Source: Lachnospiraceae bacterium
GTDB taxonomy: Bacteria; Bacillota; Clostridia; Lachnospirales; Lachnospiraceae
Reading direction: 5' to 3'
Assembly: GCA_910574865.1 (NCBI GenBank)
Contig: CAJTDN010000015.1
Coordinates: 58,671-122,670, forward strand
Length of the DNA: 64,000 nucleotides
Shown: in pieces, positions 1-8,429 of the stretch
How the letters are laid out: each line of letters starts with the position of its first letter
Numbering within the stretch: the first letter of the stretch is position 1
The notes under the pieces: generated by a model
Databases searched by the model: none
What the model was told of the DNA's origin: nothing
What the model saw: only the letters and a program-made list of their open reading frames with translations
Made by a program: the position numbers and the translations under genes

Positions 1-804
1 GGCAGCGTGAAAGATCGGATTGCAAAAGCGATAATCGAGGACGCGGAGGAGAAAGGCATTTTAAAGGAAGGGGCCGTCATCATTGAGCCGACTTCGGGAA
101 ATACGGGGATTGGGCTTGCCTCCATCGCGGCGGTCAAGGGTTATCGCCTGGTTTTGACGATGCCGGAGACGATGAGCGTGGAGAGAAGAAATATTTTGAA
201 AGCATACGGCGCGGAACTGGTGTTGACAGAAGGAAGCCAGGGCATGAAGGGCGCAATTGCAAAGGCAGAAGAACTTGCGAAGGAGATTCCGGGAAGTTTT
301 TTGGCGGGACAGTTCATAAATCCGGCGAATCCGGCGGCGCATCTTTCGACGACCGGACCGGAAATCTGGAGAGACACGGAAGGAAGCGTGGACGTGTTCG
401 TGGCAGGCGTCGGCACGGGCGGGACGCTCACCGGTGTCGGAACTTATTTGAAATCGCAGAATCCAAACGTCAAAGTCGTGGCGGTCGAACCATCAAATTC
501 ACCGGTGCTTTCCAAGGGAAAGAGCGGGCCGCATAAAATTCAGGGGATTGGGGCAGGTTTTGTACCTGAGGTGCTGAATACAAAGATTTATGACGAAATT
601 ATGCCAATCGAGGATGATGACGCGTTCGCGGCGGCCAAATTGCTGGCAAAGAAAGAGGGCGTGCTGGTCGGAATTTCGTCGGGAGCGGCGCTTCACGCGG
701 CGATTACGTTGGCAGGGCGAGAAGAGTATAAGGGGAAGACGATTGTGGCCTTGTTGCCGGATAGCGGCGACCGTTATTATTCCACGCCGTTGTTTGCGGA
801 ATGA
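1..804 (+). CDS. cysK: Cysteine synthase A, 5'-truncated by the window edge
   Basis: O-acetylserine (thiol)lyase, the PLP enzyme that makes L-cysteine from O-acetylserine and sulfide in the cytoplasm. The reading frame is already open at base 1 as G-S-V-K-D-R, so roughly the first 40 residues of the usual ~305-aa protein lie outside the window. The lysine of SVKDR is the expected PLP Schiff-base residue. TSGNTG (substrate loop) and GVGTGGT (PLP phosphate loop) follow at the usual spacing, and the protein ends with the typical [19 protein letters not shown] at base 7 is inside the gene and is not its start. A terminator hairpin follows about 30 bases after the stop. Identity is secure; cysM-type paralogues are less likely given the ending. 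Confidence 0.95.
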   Translation, partial: GSVKDRIAKAIIEDAEEKGILKEGAVIIEPTSGNTGIGLASIAAVKGYRLVLTMPETMSVERRNILKAYGAELVLTEGSQGMKGAIAKAEELAKEIPGSFLAGQFINPANPAAHLSTTGPEIWRDTEGSVDVFVAGVGTGGTLTGVGTYLKSQNPNVKVVAVEPSNSPVLSKGKSGPHKIQGIGAGFVPEVLNTKIYDEIMPIEDDDAFAAAKLLAKKEGVLVGISSGAALHAAITLAGREEYKGKTIVALLPDSGDRYYSTPLFAE

Positions 805-834
805 ATTGCAGGATGGTCTTGTTGGATTTCATGG

Positions 835-866
835 AGGCATGCGCTTTGTCGCATGCCTTTGATTTG
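835..866 (+). terminator. Intrinsic terminator after cysK
   Basis: A perfect 9-bp stem (AGGCATGCG / CGCATGCCT) with a 6-base loop is followed by a T-rich stretch. It lies 30 bases after the cysK stop, so it probably ends that transcript. Confidence 0.75.
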
Positions 867-926
867 ATGAGGAACGTATACTGTGTGCGAGACTAATAAT
901 TATTTTACGAGTTTTGAGATTAATGG

Positions 927-955
927 TTGACTTTTACGCGGTAAAGTAGCATAAT
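927..955 (+). promoter_or_regulatory. Sigma-70-type promoter for lysA
   Basis: TTGACT at 927-932 and CATAAT at 950-955 are separated by 17 bases, about 40 bases before the lysA start. This is a near-consensus housekeeping promoter, and it suggests lysA is transcribed separately from cysK. Confidence 0.65.
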
Positions 956-993
956 GTCCGTGACGAGACGATGAAGAAAAGGGAGGCTGTACG

Positions 994-2274
994 ATGAAGA
1001 AAGTACCATTTGTGACAAAGGAACGGTTGGAAGAGATTACAAAAGTCTATCCGACTCCGTTTCATTTGTACGACGAGAAAGGAATCCGGACGAACGCAAA
1101 GGCGCTTAAGGAGGCGTTTTCGTGGAATCCGGGATATAAGGAATATTTTGCGGTGAAGGCGGCGCCGAACCCGTTCCTGATGGAAATATTGAAGGAAGAA
1201 GGCTGTGGCTGCGACTGCTCTTCCTATACGGAGTTGATGTTGTCGGATGCCGTCGGTGTGGACGGGCACGACATCATGTTTTCGTCCAACGACACGCCCG
1301 AGGAGGATTTCAAGCTGGCGGAACGGCTGGGGGCGATTATCAACCTGGACGATATCACGCACATTGATTTTTTGGAGAAGACGATTGGGTACATTCCAGA
1401 GACCATCAGCTGTCGTTATAATCCGGGCGGGTTGTTTCAAATCAGCAACGGCATCATGGACAACCCGGGCGACGCCAAGTATGGCATGACGACGGGGCAG
1501 CTTTCGGATGCATTTCGCATATTGAAAGAAAAGGGCGCGAAGGAGTTCGGCATCCACGCGTTTTTGGCGAGCAACACGGTGACGAACGAGTATTACCCGG
1601 TGCTGGCGAAGATTTTGTTCGAGCAGGCGGTGAGGCTGAAGGAGGAGACGGGCGTACACATAGGCTTCATCAACTTGTCTGGCGGCATTGGCATTCCGTA
1701 CAAACCGGAGCAGGAGCAAAACGACATTTTTGCAATCGGGGAAGGCGTGCGCCGTGTTTATGAGGAAGTATTGGTTCCGGCGGGAATGGGCGACGTGGCG
1801 ATTTATACCGAGCTTGGCCGCTACATGACGGGACCGTTCGGATGCCTGGTGACGAAGGCAATCCATGAGAAGCACACGCACAAGGAGTATGTCGGCGTGG
1901 ACGCGTGCGCGGTCAACCTGATGCGCCCGGCCATGTACGGGGCGTACCACCACATTACCGTGGCGGGGAAGGAAAACGAGCCGTGCGACCACATGTATGA
2001 CGTTGCCGGTTCCTTGTGCGAGAATAACGACAAGTTTGCCATCGACCGGATGCTGCCGAAGGTGGAGAAAGGCGATTATCTGGTAATCCATGACACGGGG
2101 GCGCATGGATTTGCCATGGGTTATAATTATAATGGGAAATTGAAGTCGGCGGAGCTGTTGCTTTGCGAGGATGGTGACGTGCAATTGATTCGCCGTGCCG
2201 AGACCCCGGCGGATTATTTTGCCACGTTTGACTGCTTTGAGGTCGGAAAGAAATTGTTGTCGTCGGAAAAGTAA
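994..2274 (+). CDS. lysA: Diaminopimelate decarboxylase
   Basis: Catalyses the last step of lysine synthesis, meso-diaminopimelate to L-lysine plus CO2, using PLP. The 426-aa protein begins at an ATG preceded by GGGAGG. Fold-III PLP decarboxylase motifs are visible: YFAVKAAPNP, with the PLP lysine at about residue 55; a glycine-rich SGGIGIPY near 230; ELGRYMTGP near 275, which binds PLP and substrate; and GSLCENNDKFA, holding the catalytic cysteine from the partner subunit. Length and motif order fit LysA. The related arginine or carboxynorspermidine decarboxylases are the main alternatives and fit less well. It stands alone between its own promoter and a downstream palindrome. Confidence 0.9.
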   Translation: MKKVPFVTKERLEEITKVYPTPFHLYDEKGIRTNAKALKEAFSWNPGYKEYFAVKAAPNPFLMEILKEEGCGCDCSSYTELMLSDAVGVDGHDIMFSSNDTPEEDFKLAERLGAIINLDDITHIDFLEKTIGYIPETISCRYNPGGLFQISNGIMDNPGDAKYGMTTGQLSDAFRILKEKGAKEFGIHAFLASNTVTNEYYPVLAKILFEQAVRLKEETGVHIGFINLSGGIGIPYKPEQEQNDIFAIGEGVRRVYEEVLVPAGMGDVAIYTELGRYMTGPFGCLVTKAIHEKHTHKEYVGVDACAVNLMRPAMYGAYHHITVAGKENEPCDHMYDVAGSLCENNDKFAIDRMLPKVEKGDYLVIHDTGAHGFAMGYNYNGKLKSAELLLCEDGDVQLIRRAETPADYFATFDCFEVGKKLLSSEK

Positions 2275-2286
2275 TGGAATGTGGGG

Positions 2287-2328
2287 ATGGCGCGAAACGC
2301 GAATGGGCATGATTTGGTTTCGCGCCAT
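2287..2328 (+). terminator. Palindrome after lysA, probable terminator
   Basis: A perfect 12-bp inverted repeat (ATGGCGCGAAAC / GTTTCGCGCCAT) with an 18-base loop starts 12 bases after the lysA stop. No strong T-run follows, so it may act as a weak terminator or protect the mRNA 3' end. Confidence 0.45.
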
Positions 2329-2419
2329 GTAATATGCATGAAAATAACTTTTCGGTATTCCTGGACATAAACAAAAACACGAGCCTGAACCGATGTGATT
2401 CAAACTCGCGCCATATAGT

Positions 2420-2501
2420 GCGGATGATGGGACTTGAACCCATACGTAGTCACCTACGCAAGATTTTGAGTCTTGTGCGTCTGCCATTCCGCCACATCCG
2501 C
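2420..2501 (-). tRNA. tRNA-Leu (anticodon CAA)
   Basis: The reverse complement starts GCGGATGTGGCGGAATGGC and ends with CATCCGC, giving a perfect 7-bp acceptor stem. The anticodon loop reads CTCAAAA with anticodon CAA, which decodes UUG. A variable arm and the T-loop GGTTCAAGTCC are present. The 82-nt length fits a class II leucine tRNA. CCA is not encoded. Confidence 0.95.
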
Positions 2502-2665
2502 AAGGGTCTTACAAATCAATACATTTCTTAGACCGTTACTTATCTTACCATAAATATTCCTGTTTTGCAACACTTTTTTTGATATTTTTATTTTTTGTGC
2601 AAATTAAACAAAGAATAAAGCGGATTTAAAACAAAAAGCATTTATCTGTACTATGGGCGAGAACT

Positions 2666-2791
2666 ATGCTCGGAAGGGGTGAACATGGGGGGCTGGCAAA
2701 TAAGTATTACGACTTGCCGGTGGCAGGCGGCTACATGGCGGCGAACCATTATGGGAAGCTTGAAGGGGTCATGAGCAATTGTGACAAATAA
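2666..2791 (+). CDS. Possible 41-aa small protein upstream of trkA
   Basis: An open frame from ATG at 2666 encodes a glycine- and tyrosine-rich 41-aa peptide beginning MLGRGEHGGLANKYYDLPV. No good ribosome binding site precedes it, and no family is recognised. Codon choice in the second half resembles coding sequence, so it could also be the tail of a decayed gene. It is listed only because it fills most of a 460-base gap between the tRNA and trkA. Confidence 0.2.
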   Translation: MLGRGEHGGLANKYYDLPVAGGYMAANHYGKLEGVMSNCDK

Positions 2792-2827
2792 AACTGCCAA
2801 ATCCTTTTTTTTTCGGCAAAAATCTAA

Positions 2828-2855
2828 TTGTTCTTTACAGAAAAGGTGCTATAAT
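2828..2855 (+). promoter_or_regulatory. Probable promoter for trkA-trkH
   Basis: TTGTTC at 2828-2833 and a consensus TATAAT at 2850-2855 with a 16-base spacer lie about 110 bases before the trkA start. The intervening leader contains no obvious riboswitch. Confidence 0.6.
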
Positions 2856-2965
2856 TAGTAGCGGGCAAGAATGTTTATGAAAATGGCATCGAGCCATATT
2901 TCTTACGCTTAAGACATGTAAGAAATAAAAATACAAGAAAAAACGCTTGGCCCAGGAGGATTATC

Positions 2966-4324
2966 GTGAAAATCATTATAGCGGGCGGAGGCAAGGTGGG
3001 CGCGAAGTTGACGCGCATGCTTTCCGCGGAGGAACATGAGATTGTCTTGATTGATTCCAAAAGCAAAGTCGCGGGAGAGACGGTGAACCAGTTCGACGTG
3101 ATGACGGTACAAGGGAACTGCGCGTCCGTGGAAGTGCTTGAACAAGCGAACGTGGAGGAAGCGGAGCTTCTGATTGCCGTGACGGGTACCGATGAGGTGA
3201 ATCTTCTCTGTTGCCTGACGGCACATTACATGAACAAGGAGATTCACACCATCGCGCGTATTCGCAGCCCCGAGTACAGTGGGCAGATTTCCCGCATGCG
3301 GGGGGCGTTCGCCCTTTCCATGGTGGTAAATCCGGAAATGCAGGCGGCCCGCGAGATTGACCGGCTGCTTCGGTTTCCCGGGTTTTTGAAGCGGGACACG
3401 TTTGCCAGGAACCGGGTGGAAATCGTGGAACTGAGGGTGAACGAGGACAGCGTTCTAGATGGCCTTTCCCTGAGCAGCCTGGAAAATGTGGCGAAGTGCA
3501 AGGTGCTGGTTTGCACGGTTTTGCGTAATGGCAACGCCGTGGCGCCGGACGGGAGCTTCGTCCTGAAGGAGGGCGACCGTATTTTCGTCACGGCTCCCAC
3601 GTACAACCTCTCGCTCCTTTTGAAAAACCTGGGCATTTTGCCGAGAAAGGTCAAGAAGGTGATAATTTGCGGGGGCGGCCGCCTGAGCTATTATCTGGCG
3701 ATGATGCTGCAGAAGAGCGGCATGGGCGTGAAGCTCGTGGAAAAGAATTATGAGCGCAGCGTGGAGCTGGCGAAGCTGTTGCCGAAGGCGGACATCGTGT
3801 GCGGGGACGCCACGGACTGGTCTTTTTTGGAGAGCGAGGGCGTTTCCCATTATGACGCGGTCGTCGCCCTGACCGGCATGGACGAGATGAACATGGTGAT
3901 TTCACTCTATGGGGGGAAAAGCGGCGTGCCGCAGGTGATTACCAAGCTGGTGCACATGCAGAGCAGCGTGCTGGGTGATTTGCCGCTTGGCAGCATCATC
4001 GACCCCAAGGAGTTGTGCAGCAACCTTATCGTGAAGTACGTGAGGTCTTTGACCAACCAGGACTGTGCGGCCATCACGGTGCACTCGATTGCCGACGGGC
4101 AGGCGGAGGCGGAGGAATTTCGCATTGATAAGGCATCCAGGTATTGCGGTGTTCCCCTGAAGGAACTGAATTTAAAGAAGAACGTGCTGATTGTCTGCAT
4201 CAATCACGGGGCGGAGTTGGTAATTCCGAGCGGCGATTCCAGCTATGAGCAGGGGGACACGGTCATCGTGGTGAACAGCCGCCAGGAGGTCATAAGCCAG
4301 TTTAATGACATTTTTGAGTATTAG
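2966..4324 (+). CDS. trkA: Trk potassium uptake regulatory subunit TrkA
   Basis: Peripheral NAD-binding subunit that gates the TrkH potassium channel/transporter. The start is GTG at 2966, set by GGAGG six bases upstream. The 452-aa protein shows the duplicated RCK layout of TrkA: a first Rossmann domain with GGGKVG at residues 7-12 and the acidic strand end VLIDSK near 30, a TrkA_C/RCK_C segment near 140-220, a second Rossmann domain with IICGGGR near 233, and a second RCK_C to the end. This full-length double form distinguishes it from the half-size KtrA. trkH follows about 100 bases downstream on the same strand, so the pair likely forms one transcript. Confidence 0.93.
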   Translation: MKIIIAGGGKVGAKLTRMLSAEEHEIVLIDSKSKVAGETVNQFDVMTVQGNCASVEVLEQANVEEAELLIAVTGTDEVNLLCCLTAHYMNKEIHTIARIRSPEYSGQISRMRGAFALSMVVNPEMQAAREIDRLLRFPGFLKRDTFARNRVEIVELRVNEDSVLDGLSLSSLENVAKCKVLVCTVLRNGNAVAPDGSFVLKEGDRIFVTAPTYNLSLLLKNLGILPRKVKKVIICGGGRLSYYLAMMLQKSGMGVKLVEKNYERSVELAKLLPKADIVCGDATDWSFLESEGVSHYDAVVALTGMDEMNMVISLYGGKSGVPQVITKLVHMQSSVLGDLPLGSIIDPKELCSNLIVKYVRSLTNQDCAAITVHSIADGQAEAEEFRIDKASRYCGVPLKELNLKKNVLIVCINHGAELVIPSGDSSYEQGDTVIVVNSRQEVISQFNDIFEY

Positions 4325-4428
4325 TACAGCGAATATTAAGTAATTGAGGGTTCGGCCCTGGCTGGAATGTGAAGGGTATTTCAGCCGTGCGGCCGGGAAA
4401 TCTTTTGACGTTTTCGGGGATTAGGGAA

Positions 4429-5883
4429 ATGAATTATAAAGTAATAGGAAAATACATCGGCCATATTTTGTTAATCGAATCCATCCTGATGGTTCCGCCC
4501 TTGGGTATCAGCCTGGCCGAAGGGCATGGGCGGGCGGTTACGGGCTTTCTTGTGGCGATTTGCGCGTCCTTCGCGGCGGCGATGGTTCTGCATGTTCTCT
4601 GCCGGAATACGAAGAAGACGTTTTACGCCAGGGAGGGAATGGTGTGTGTCGGCTTGTGCTGGATTATGCTGAGTTTTTTTGGGTGCCTGCCATTTTACGT
4701 GTCGGGCGAGATTCCGCATTTCGTGGACGCGCTGTTTGAGACGGTTTCCGGCTTCACAACGACGGGAGCCTCCATTTTGCCGGAGGTGGAACCGTTATCC
4801 AACGGGATATTGTTCTGGAGGAGTTTTACCCACTGGGTGGGCGGCATGGGCGTGCTCGTGTTTTTATTGGCCATGGCTCCGGGAAAGGAGCGGGGGAGCG
4901 GTTTCACCATGCACCTTTTGCGGGCGGAAAGCCCGGGGCCGGATGTCGGGAAGCTGGTGCCGCACATCAAGGAGACGGCAAAGATTCTCTATCTGTTGTA
5001 TATCGTGCTGACCATTTTGAACGTCATTTTTCTTTTGATAGGGGGAATGCCGTTGTTTGACGCGTTCTGTACGGCGTTCGGCACGGCGGGAACCGGCGGG
5101 TTCGGTGTCAGGAATGACAGCATTGCCGGGTACAGCCCGTATTTGCAGAACGTCTGCACGGTGTTCATGCTGCTGTTTGGCGTGAACTTCAGTTGTTATT
5201 ACCTGCTTCTGCTGAAGAACTTCAAAAGCGTGTTCAAGGACGAGGAACTTCGCTTATATTTTGGCATCGTGGCCGGAAGCGTGCTGCTGGTGGCGTGGAA
5301 TGTCAGGGGCATGTACGCGACGGTGGAGGAAACACTGCGGCATGCGGCGTTCCAGGTGGCGAGTATCATTACGACGACGGGCTTTGCCACGACGGATTTT
5401 GACTTGTGGCCGAGCTTTTCCAAGGCAATCTTACTCTGCCTGATGGTGGTGGGGGCTTGCGCGGGCAGCACCGGGGGAGGCCTGAAATGCGGGCGGCTTT
5501 TGCTCGTGTTCAAGAGCCTCAGGCGCAACGTGCACCAGGTCCTGCAGCCGCACAAAATCCAGGTGGTGCGCAACAACGGCAGGCCCGTGGACGAGCAGGT
5601 GCTGGCCAACGTGAACGCATACCTGGCGGCTTACGTGCTGATCGGGATATTGAGTTTCGTGCTCATTTCCGCGGACGGGCTTGGCGTGACGACGAACCTT
5701 TCGGCGATGCTGGCCTGCTTTAACAATATCGGGCCGGGTCTGGAGGCGGTCGGCCCTGTCTGCAACTATTCGGTGTACGGCACGTTTTCCAAACTGGTGC
5801 TGATCGTGGACATGCTGGCGGGGCGGCTGGAGATTTTCCCGATACTGGCACTCTGCACGCGGAGCGGGTGGAAGAGAAGATAA
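4429..5883 (+). CDS. trkH: Trk potassium uptake channel subunit TrkH
   Basis: Membrane subunit moving K+ into the cell together with TrkA. The chosen start gives MNYKVIGKYIGHILLIES, the usual TrkH beginning; an in-frame ATG 60 bases upstream adds a non-conserved charged leader. The 484-aa protein is a chain of hydrophobic helices with the four pore-loop filter segments of the Trk/Ktr/HKT superfamily: FTTTGAS, GTAGTGGFG, TTTGFAT and NNIGPG. Length and four-fold repeat match TrkH. It sits directly after trkA. Confidence 0.92.
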   Translation: MNYKVIGKYIGHILLIESILMVPPLGISLAEGHGRAVTGFLVAICASFAAAMVLHVLCRNTKKTFYAREGMVCVGLCWIMLSFFGCLPFYVSGEIPHFVDALFETVSGFTTTGASILPEVEPLSNGILFWRSFTHWVGGMGVLVFLLAMAPGKERGSGFTMHLLRAESPGPDVGKLVPHIKETAKILYLLYIVLTILNVIFLLIGGMPLFDAFCTAFGTAGTGGFGVRNDSIAGYSPYLQNVCTVFMLLFGVNFSCYYLLLLKNFKSVFKDEELRLYFGIVAGSVLLVAWNVRGMYATVEETLRHAAFQVASIITTTGFATTDFDLWPSFSKAILLCLMVVGACAGSTGGGLKCGRLLLVFKSLRRNVHQVLQPHKIQVVRNNGRPVDEQVLANVNAYLAAYVLIGILSFVLISADGLGVTTNLSAMLACFNNIGPGLEAVGPVCNYSVYGTFSKLVLIVDMLAGRLEIFPILALCTRSGWKRR

Positions 5884-6005
5884 GATTTTTAGCGGGGCGG
5901 CAGAAAGCCGCTTGTTTCACGGGAAGACGGAACGTTGTTCAAATTAGAAGAGGGAGGGAAGAAGAAAACTTTGAAAAGGGTATCGTGAATTCGTTGTCCG
6001 TAACG

Positions 6006-6029
6006 GAGATGGCGGTAGCATGCCATCTC
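6006..6029 (+). terminator. Weak hairpin after trkH
   Basis: An 8-bp stem (GAGATGGC / GCCATCTC) with an 8-base loop occurs about 120 bases after trkH, followed by a loosely T-rich stretch. It could end the trk transcript. The rest of 5884-6052 shows no gene. Confidence 0.35.
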
Positions 6030-6052
6030 TGGTCTTTAAGGTTTTTCAAATT

Positions 6053-6178
6053 TCAAGAATCGGGGCCAATCGGCACTTTTTTCCCTTCGAACGCGAACCC
6101 GTTCTTGTCCACATAGAAGATGTCTTCCCTGGTTAATTTTTCAAAATCTTGTTTGCCAATAGCAACCGTTCTGGCCAT
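6053..6178 (-). pseudogene. N-terminal remnant of an AAA-ATPase-like/PD-(D/E)XK family gene
   Basis: The minus strand reads MARTVAIGKQDFEKLTREDI and on to a YVDKNGF motif before a stop after 41 residues. This is the typical opening of the AAA-ATPase-like/PD-(D/E)XK proteins common in Lachnospiraceae, which normally continue into a RPRRFGKT P-loop. Here everything after about residue 28 is missing. It lies just beyond the 3' end of a complete family member at 6310-7887, so it is probably what is left of a neighbouring paralogue. No strong ribosome binding site precedes the ATG. Confidence 0.55.
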
Positions 6179-6309
6179 ATCTACACCTCGCAATCTATCG
6201 AACCGGCTTCTGTTATAACTTCATTGCATTGATATTACAACAAAAAAGTGAGGGGAGGGATTTCAAATAAGAAGCCTCGGGGGGAAAAGTCTATCCATTT
6301 CGTTCCTTG

Positions 6310-7887
6310 TCATGCGATTTCCAGTTTCTCAATGATGCAGGTATGTGGCTTGTTTTTGTCATCCTTGTCATAATTTACGCCGACCAGCAAAATCTCACCC
6401 GCGTAGCCTTCGAGCGCTTTCGTATATTGCCGTTCTTTAATCTGTTCGATAGCGGCATGGGCGGACTTATCATATTTTAATTCCACCACGAGCGCGGGCT
6501 TGTCACTGAATGGCAAGGGGAGAAAGACGATGTCCGCAAAGCCGCGGCCGGTCGGCAGTTCCCGGATCATCTTATAATCCTTCCTCGCGCTATAGTAGGC
6601 AAGGCCGATGGCACAACCAAGTGAATTCTCATCATTGTAAGTCAGTATGGATGCCACTTCCATATGGGCCGCGTCGAGTCCTTCGGCAACACGTTTCTCG
6701 TCACGGAGGAGCGTGTCGTCAAGAAGCCGTTCGGAAGCTTGCAATACCCGCATGAGGTCAGACCACCCGCCGACGCTCATCGCGTTTTCAAATTCCTCGA
6801 TAATCTCCTTGTTTGGAATAAACGCTTCTTTTGCCTCGGAGTCGTATCCGAGGTAACCAAGGTGGATGAGCAGCGTCAGGACGTCATCCTTGATACGGAA
6901 ATTACGCATGTCGTTCTGGAAACTGCGCGTGTTCACCTTGGCGCGCCCGCCGCCAAGCATTGTCACGATGTCGGCGCGAAGCCCGTCAAAATCCATGTCC
7001 ATGTAAGGCTTCAAGGCATCGTAAGTTTCGGTCGATGTCCAGTAGTTGGAACAGTCCTGGCATATCATGGCCTCCACCACTGACCGGGGGTTATATATGT
7101 GCCTGAATTTCCTGAACTGGTATCCGTCATACCAACTGCCAATTTCCGCGAAATCCATGTCAAATTGTTCACACAGTGCCTTTACTTCATCTTCGGTAAA
7201 GCCCGTGAATTCCTCAAACATCTTTTGATTGGTCATCGAATACTCCCAGAACATGTTCAATGCCGAGTGCAGTCCATATTTCTTCACGGGAAGGATGCCC
7301 GTCATGTAGGCAAGCGCGACAAAAGTCTGGTCTTTTAAGAGGTTGCGCAAAAAGTCGAGGTATTGTTTCTGCAATTTTTCGGATTCTTGACGTTCGCGCA
7401 TCACGCAGTCCCATTCATCAATCAGGAAAATGAATTTTTTCCCGGTTTCCGCATGAATCTGTTTTAAAATGGTGGCAAGAAGGGTTTCTTGTGCAGGAAA
7501 CAGTTCCCCATAGGCTTTTCGAAGATCCTTGATAACTTCTTGTTCCAAATATTCCGTTATCCCTTGTCCTTTCGCACCGATAAGGAATTGCTGCATGTTC
7601 AAGTAAATCACGTCATATTGGTTCAAATGTTCTTCAAAAGAAGAATCTTGTCCAATCTTCAAATTCGCGAATAATTCCCTGGAATCACAGCCGCGTCCAT
7701 AATAAGCCGCCAGCATTTCTAGTGCCATGGACTTTCCGAAGCGGCGTGGACGACTGATGCAGATATATTTTCTTTTAGTGCCAAGAAGTTTGTTCGTACA
7801 AGCAATCAGTCCGCTTTTATCCACGTAAATCTCGGAACGGACAGATTCCGCAAAGCCTTCGTTTCCCGGATTCAAATAAATTCCCAT
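6310..7887 (-). CDS. AAA-ATPase-like protein with C-terminal PD-(D/E)XK nuclease-like domain
   Basis: The start at 7887 is set by GGGAGGTG a few bases upstream; an in-frame ATG 45 bases earlier has no such signal. The 525-aa protein begins with IYVDKSG and a P-loop SRPRRFGKS (residues 45-53). A Walker B-like FIFLIDEWD lies near 165, followed by a long helical middle. A C-terminal GRGFADIVFL...ALVVELKYDK (about 465-490) is the D-(D/E)XK signature of the nuclease-like domain. The family is abundant in gut Clostridia and Bacteroidetes and its role is not established; defence or transposition-related functions have been suggested. A partial copy of a dispersed repeat sits just upstream, and a broken relative lies downstream. 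Confidence 0.85.
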   Translation of the reverse strand: MGIYLNPGNEGFAESVRSEIYVDKSGLIACTNKLLGTKRKYICISRPRRFGKSMALEMLAAYYGRGCDSRELFANLKIGQDSSFEEHLNQYDVIYLNMQQFLIGAKGQGITEYLEQEVIKDLRKAYGELFPAQETLLATILKQIHAETGKKFIFLIDEWDCVMRERQESEKLQKQYLDFLRNLLKDQTFVALAYMTGILPVKKYGLHSALNMFWEYSMTNQKMFEEFTGFTEDEVKALCEQFDMDFAEIGSWYDGYQFRKFRHIYNPRSVVEAMICQDCSNYWTSTETYDALKPYMDMDFDGLRADIVTMLGGGRAKVNTRSFQNDMRNFRIKDDVLTLLIHLGYLGYDSEAKEAFIPNKEIIEEFENAMSVGGWSDLMRVLQASERLLDDTLLRDEKRVAEGLDAAHMEVASILTYNDENSLGCAIGLAYYSARKDYKMIRELPTGRGFADIVFLPLPFSDKPALVVELKYDKSAHAAIEQIKERQYTKALEGYAGEILLVGVNYDKDDKNKPHTCIIEKLEIA

Positions 7888-7904
7888 TATGCACCTCCCG
7901 TAAA

Positions 7905-7975
7905 TACGATGATACCAGGATTCCAAAATCATGCTTTTTCATACAAGCATGGAACGCATGACATGTTGCCCCGGA
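7905..7975 (+). repeat. Partial copy of the GATACCAGG dispersed repeat
   Basis: From 7906 the sequence reads GATACCAGG, followed by the TCCAAAATCATGCTTTT core and a palindromic CATACAAGCATGGAACGCATG. These match the ends of the 249-bp repeat at 9788-10036 and 26743-26990, but with the middle missing. It lies immediately upstream of the AAA-ATPase-like gene. Confidence 0.6.
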
Positions 7976-8120
7976 TATTACCATGACATGAAAATATCAT
8001 AGCACGGGAAGGGGGAGATTGCAAGGCTGAAAAAATTGATGAAAAGATGTAAAATCACTTCGGAATATGTTATACTTGTTACAATTTTAAGAAAAACGGT
8101 TTTAAGGAGGAACATTTAAA

Positions 8121-8345
8121 ATGGACATGAACAACATGATAAAAATGACGATGGCGTGGAACACGTTCAAGAGAAACCATCCCAAGTTCCCGGCATTCTG
8201 CCAGGCGGTATTGAACAAAGGGATACGGGTGGACAGCGTGATTGAGATTTCAGTCACGACCCCGGAGGGGGAGCGGATAGAGACAAATCTGAAAGTCAAG
8301 CAAAGTGACCTGGATTTGCTGCAAAGCCTGCAGAACAAGCAGTGA
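8121..8345 (+). CDS. Conserved-looking 74-aa cytoplasmic protein
   Basis: ATG at 8121 follows AAGGAGG with good spacing, so this small gene is probably real. The product begins MDMNNMIKMTMAWNTFKRNH and ends in a short helical tail LDLLQSLQNKQ. It has no membrane segment or signal peptide and no motif that gives a function. The central part (VIEISVTTPEGERIETNLKV) looks like two or three beta strands. It is transcribed alone and ends at a hairpin shared with the convergent antiporter gene. Confidence 0.7.
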   Translation: MDMNNMIKMTMAWNTFKRNHPKFPAFCQAVLNKGIRVDSVIEISVTTPEGERIETNLKVKQSDLDLLQSLQNKQ

Positions 8346-8352
8346 GAAAACG

Positions 8353-8391
8353 GGCGTTGGCGTATGGGGCGTAAAGCCATGCATCAACGCC
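8353..8391. terminator. Terminator hairpin between convergent genes
   Basis: A GGCGTTG / CAACGCC stem with inner ATGG / CCAT pairing lies between the 74-aa gene (+) and the antiporter gene (-). It is followed on the plus strand by a T- and A-rich run, so it could serve both transcripts. Confidence 0.55.
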
Positions 8392-8429
8392 GCGTTTCTA
8401 TTTAAATAATGGGAAAATGTGTTCCCTGA

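Noticed and set aside
934..2487. 517-codon minus-strand frame across lysA
   Set aside because: It runs through lysA and the tRNA-Leu gene and has no recognisable domain; a codon-bias shadow.
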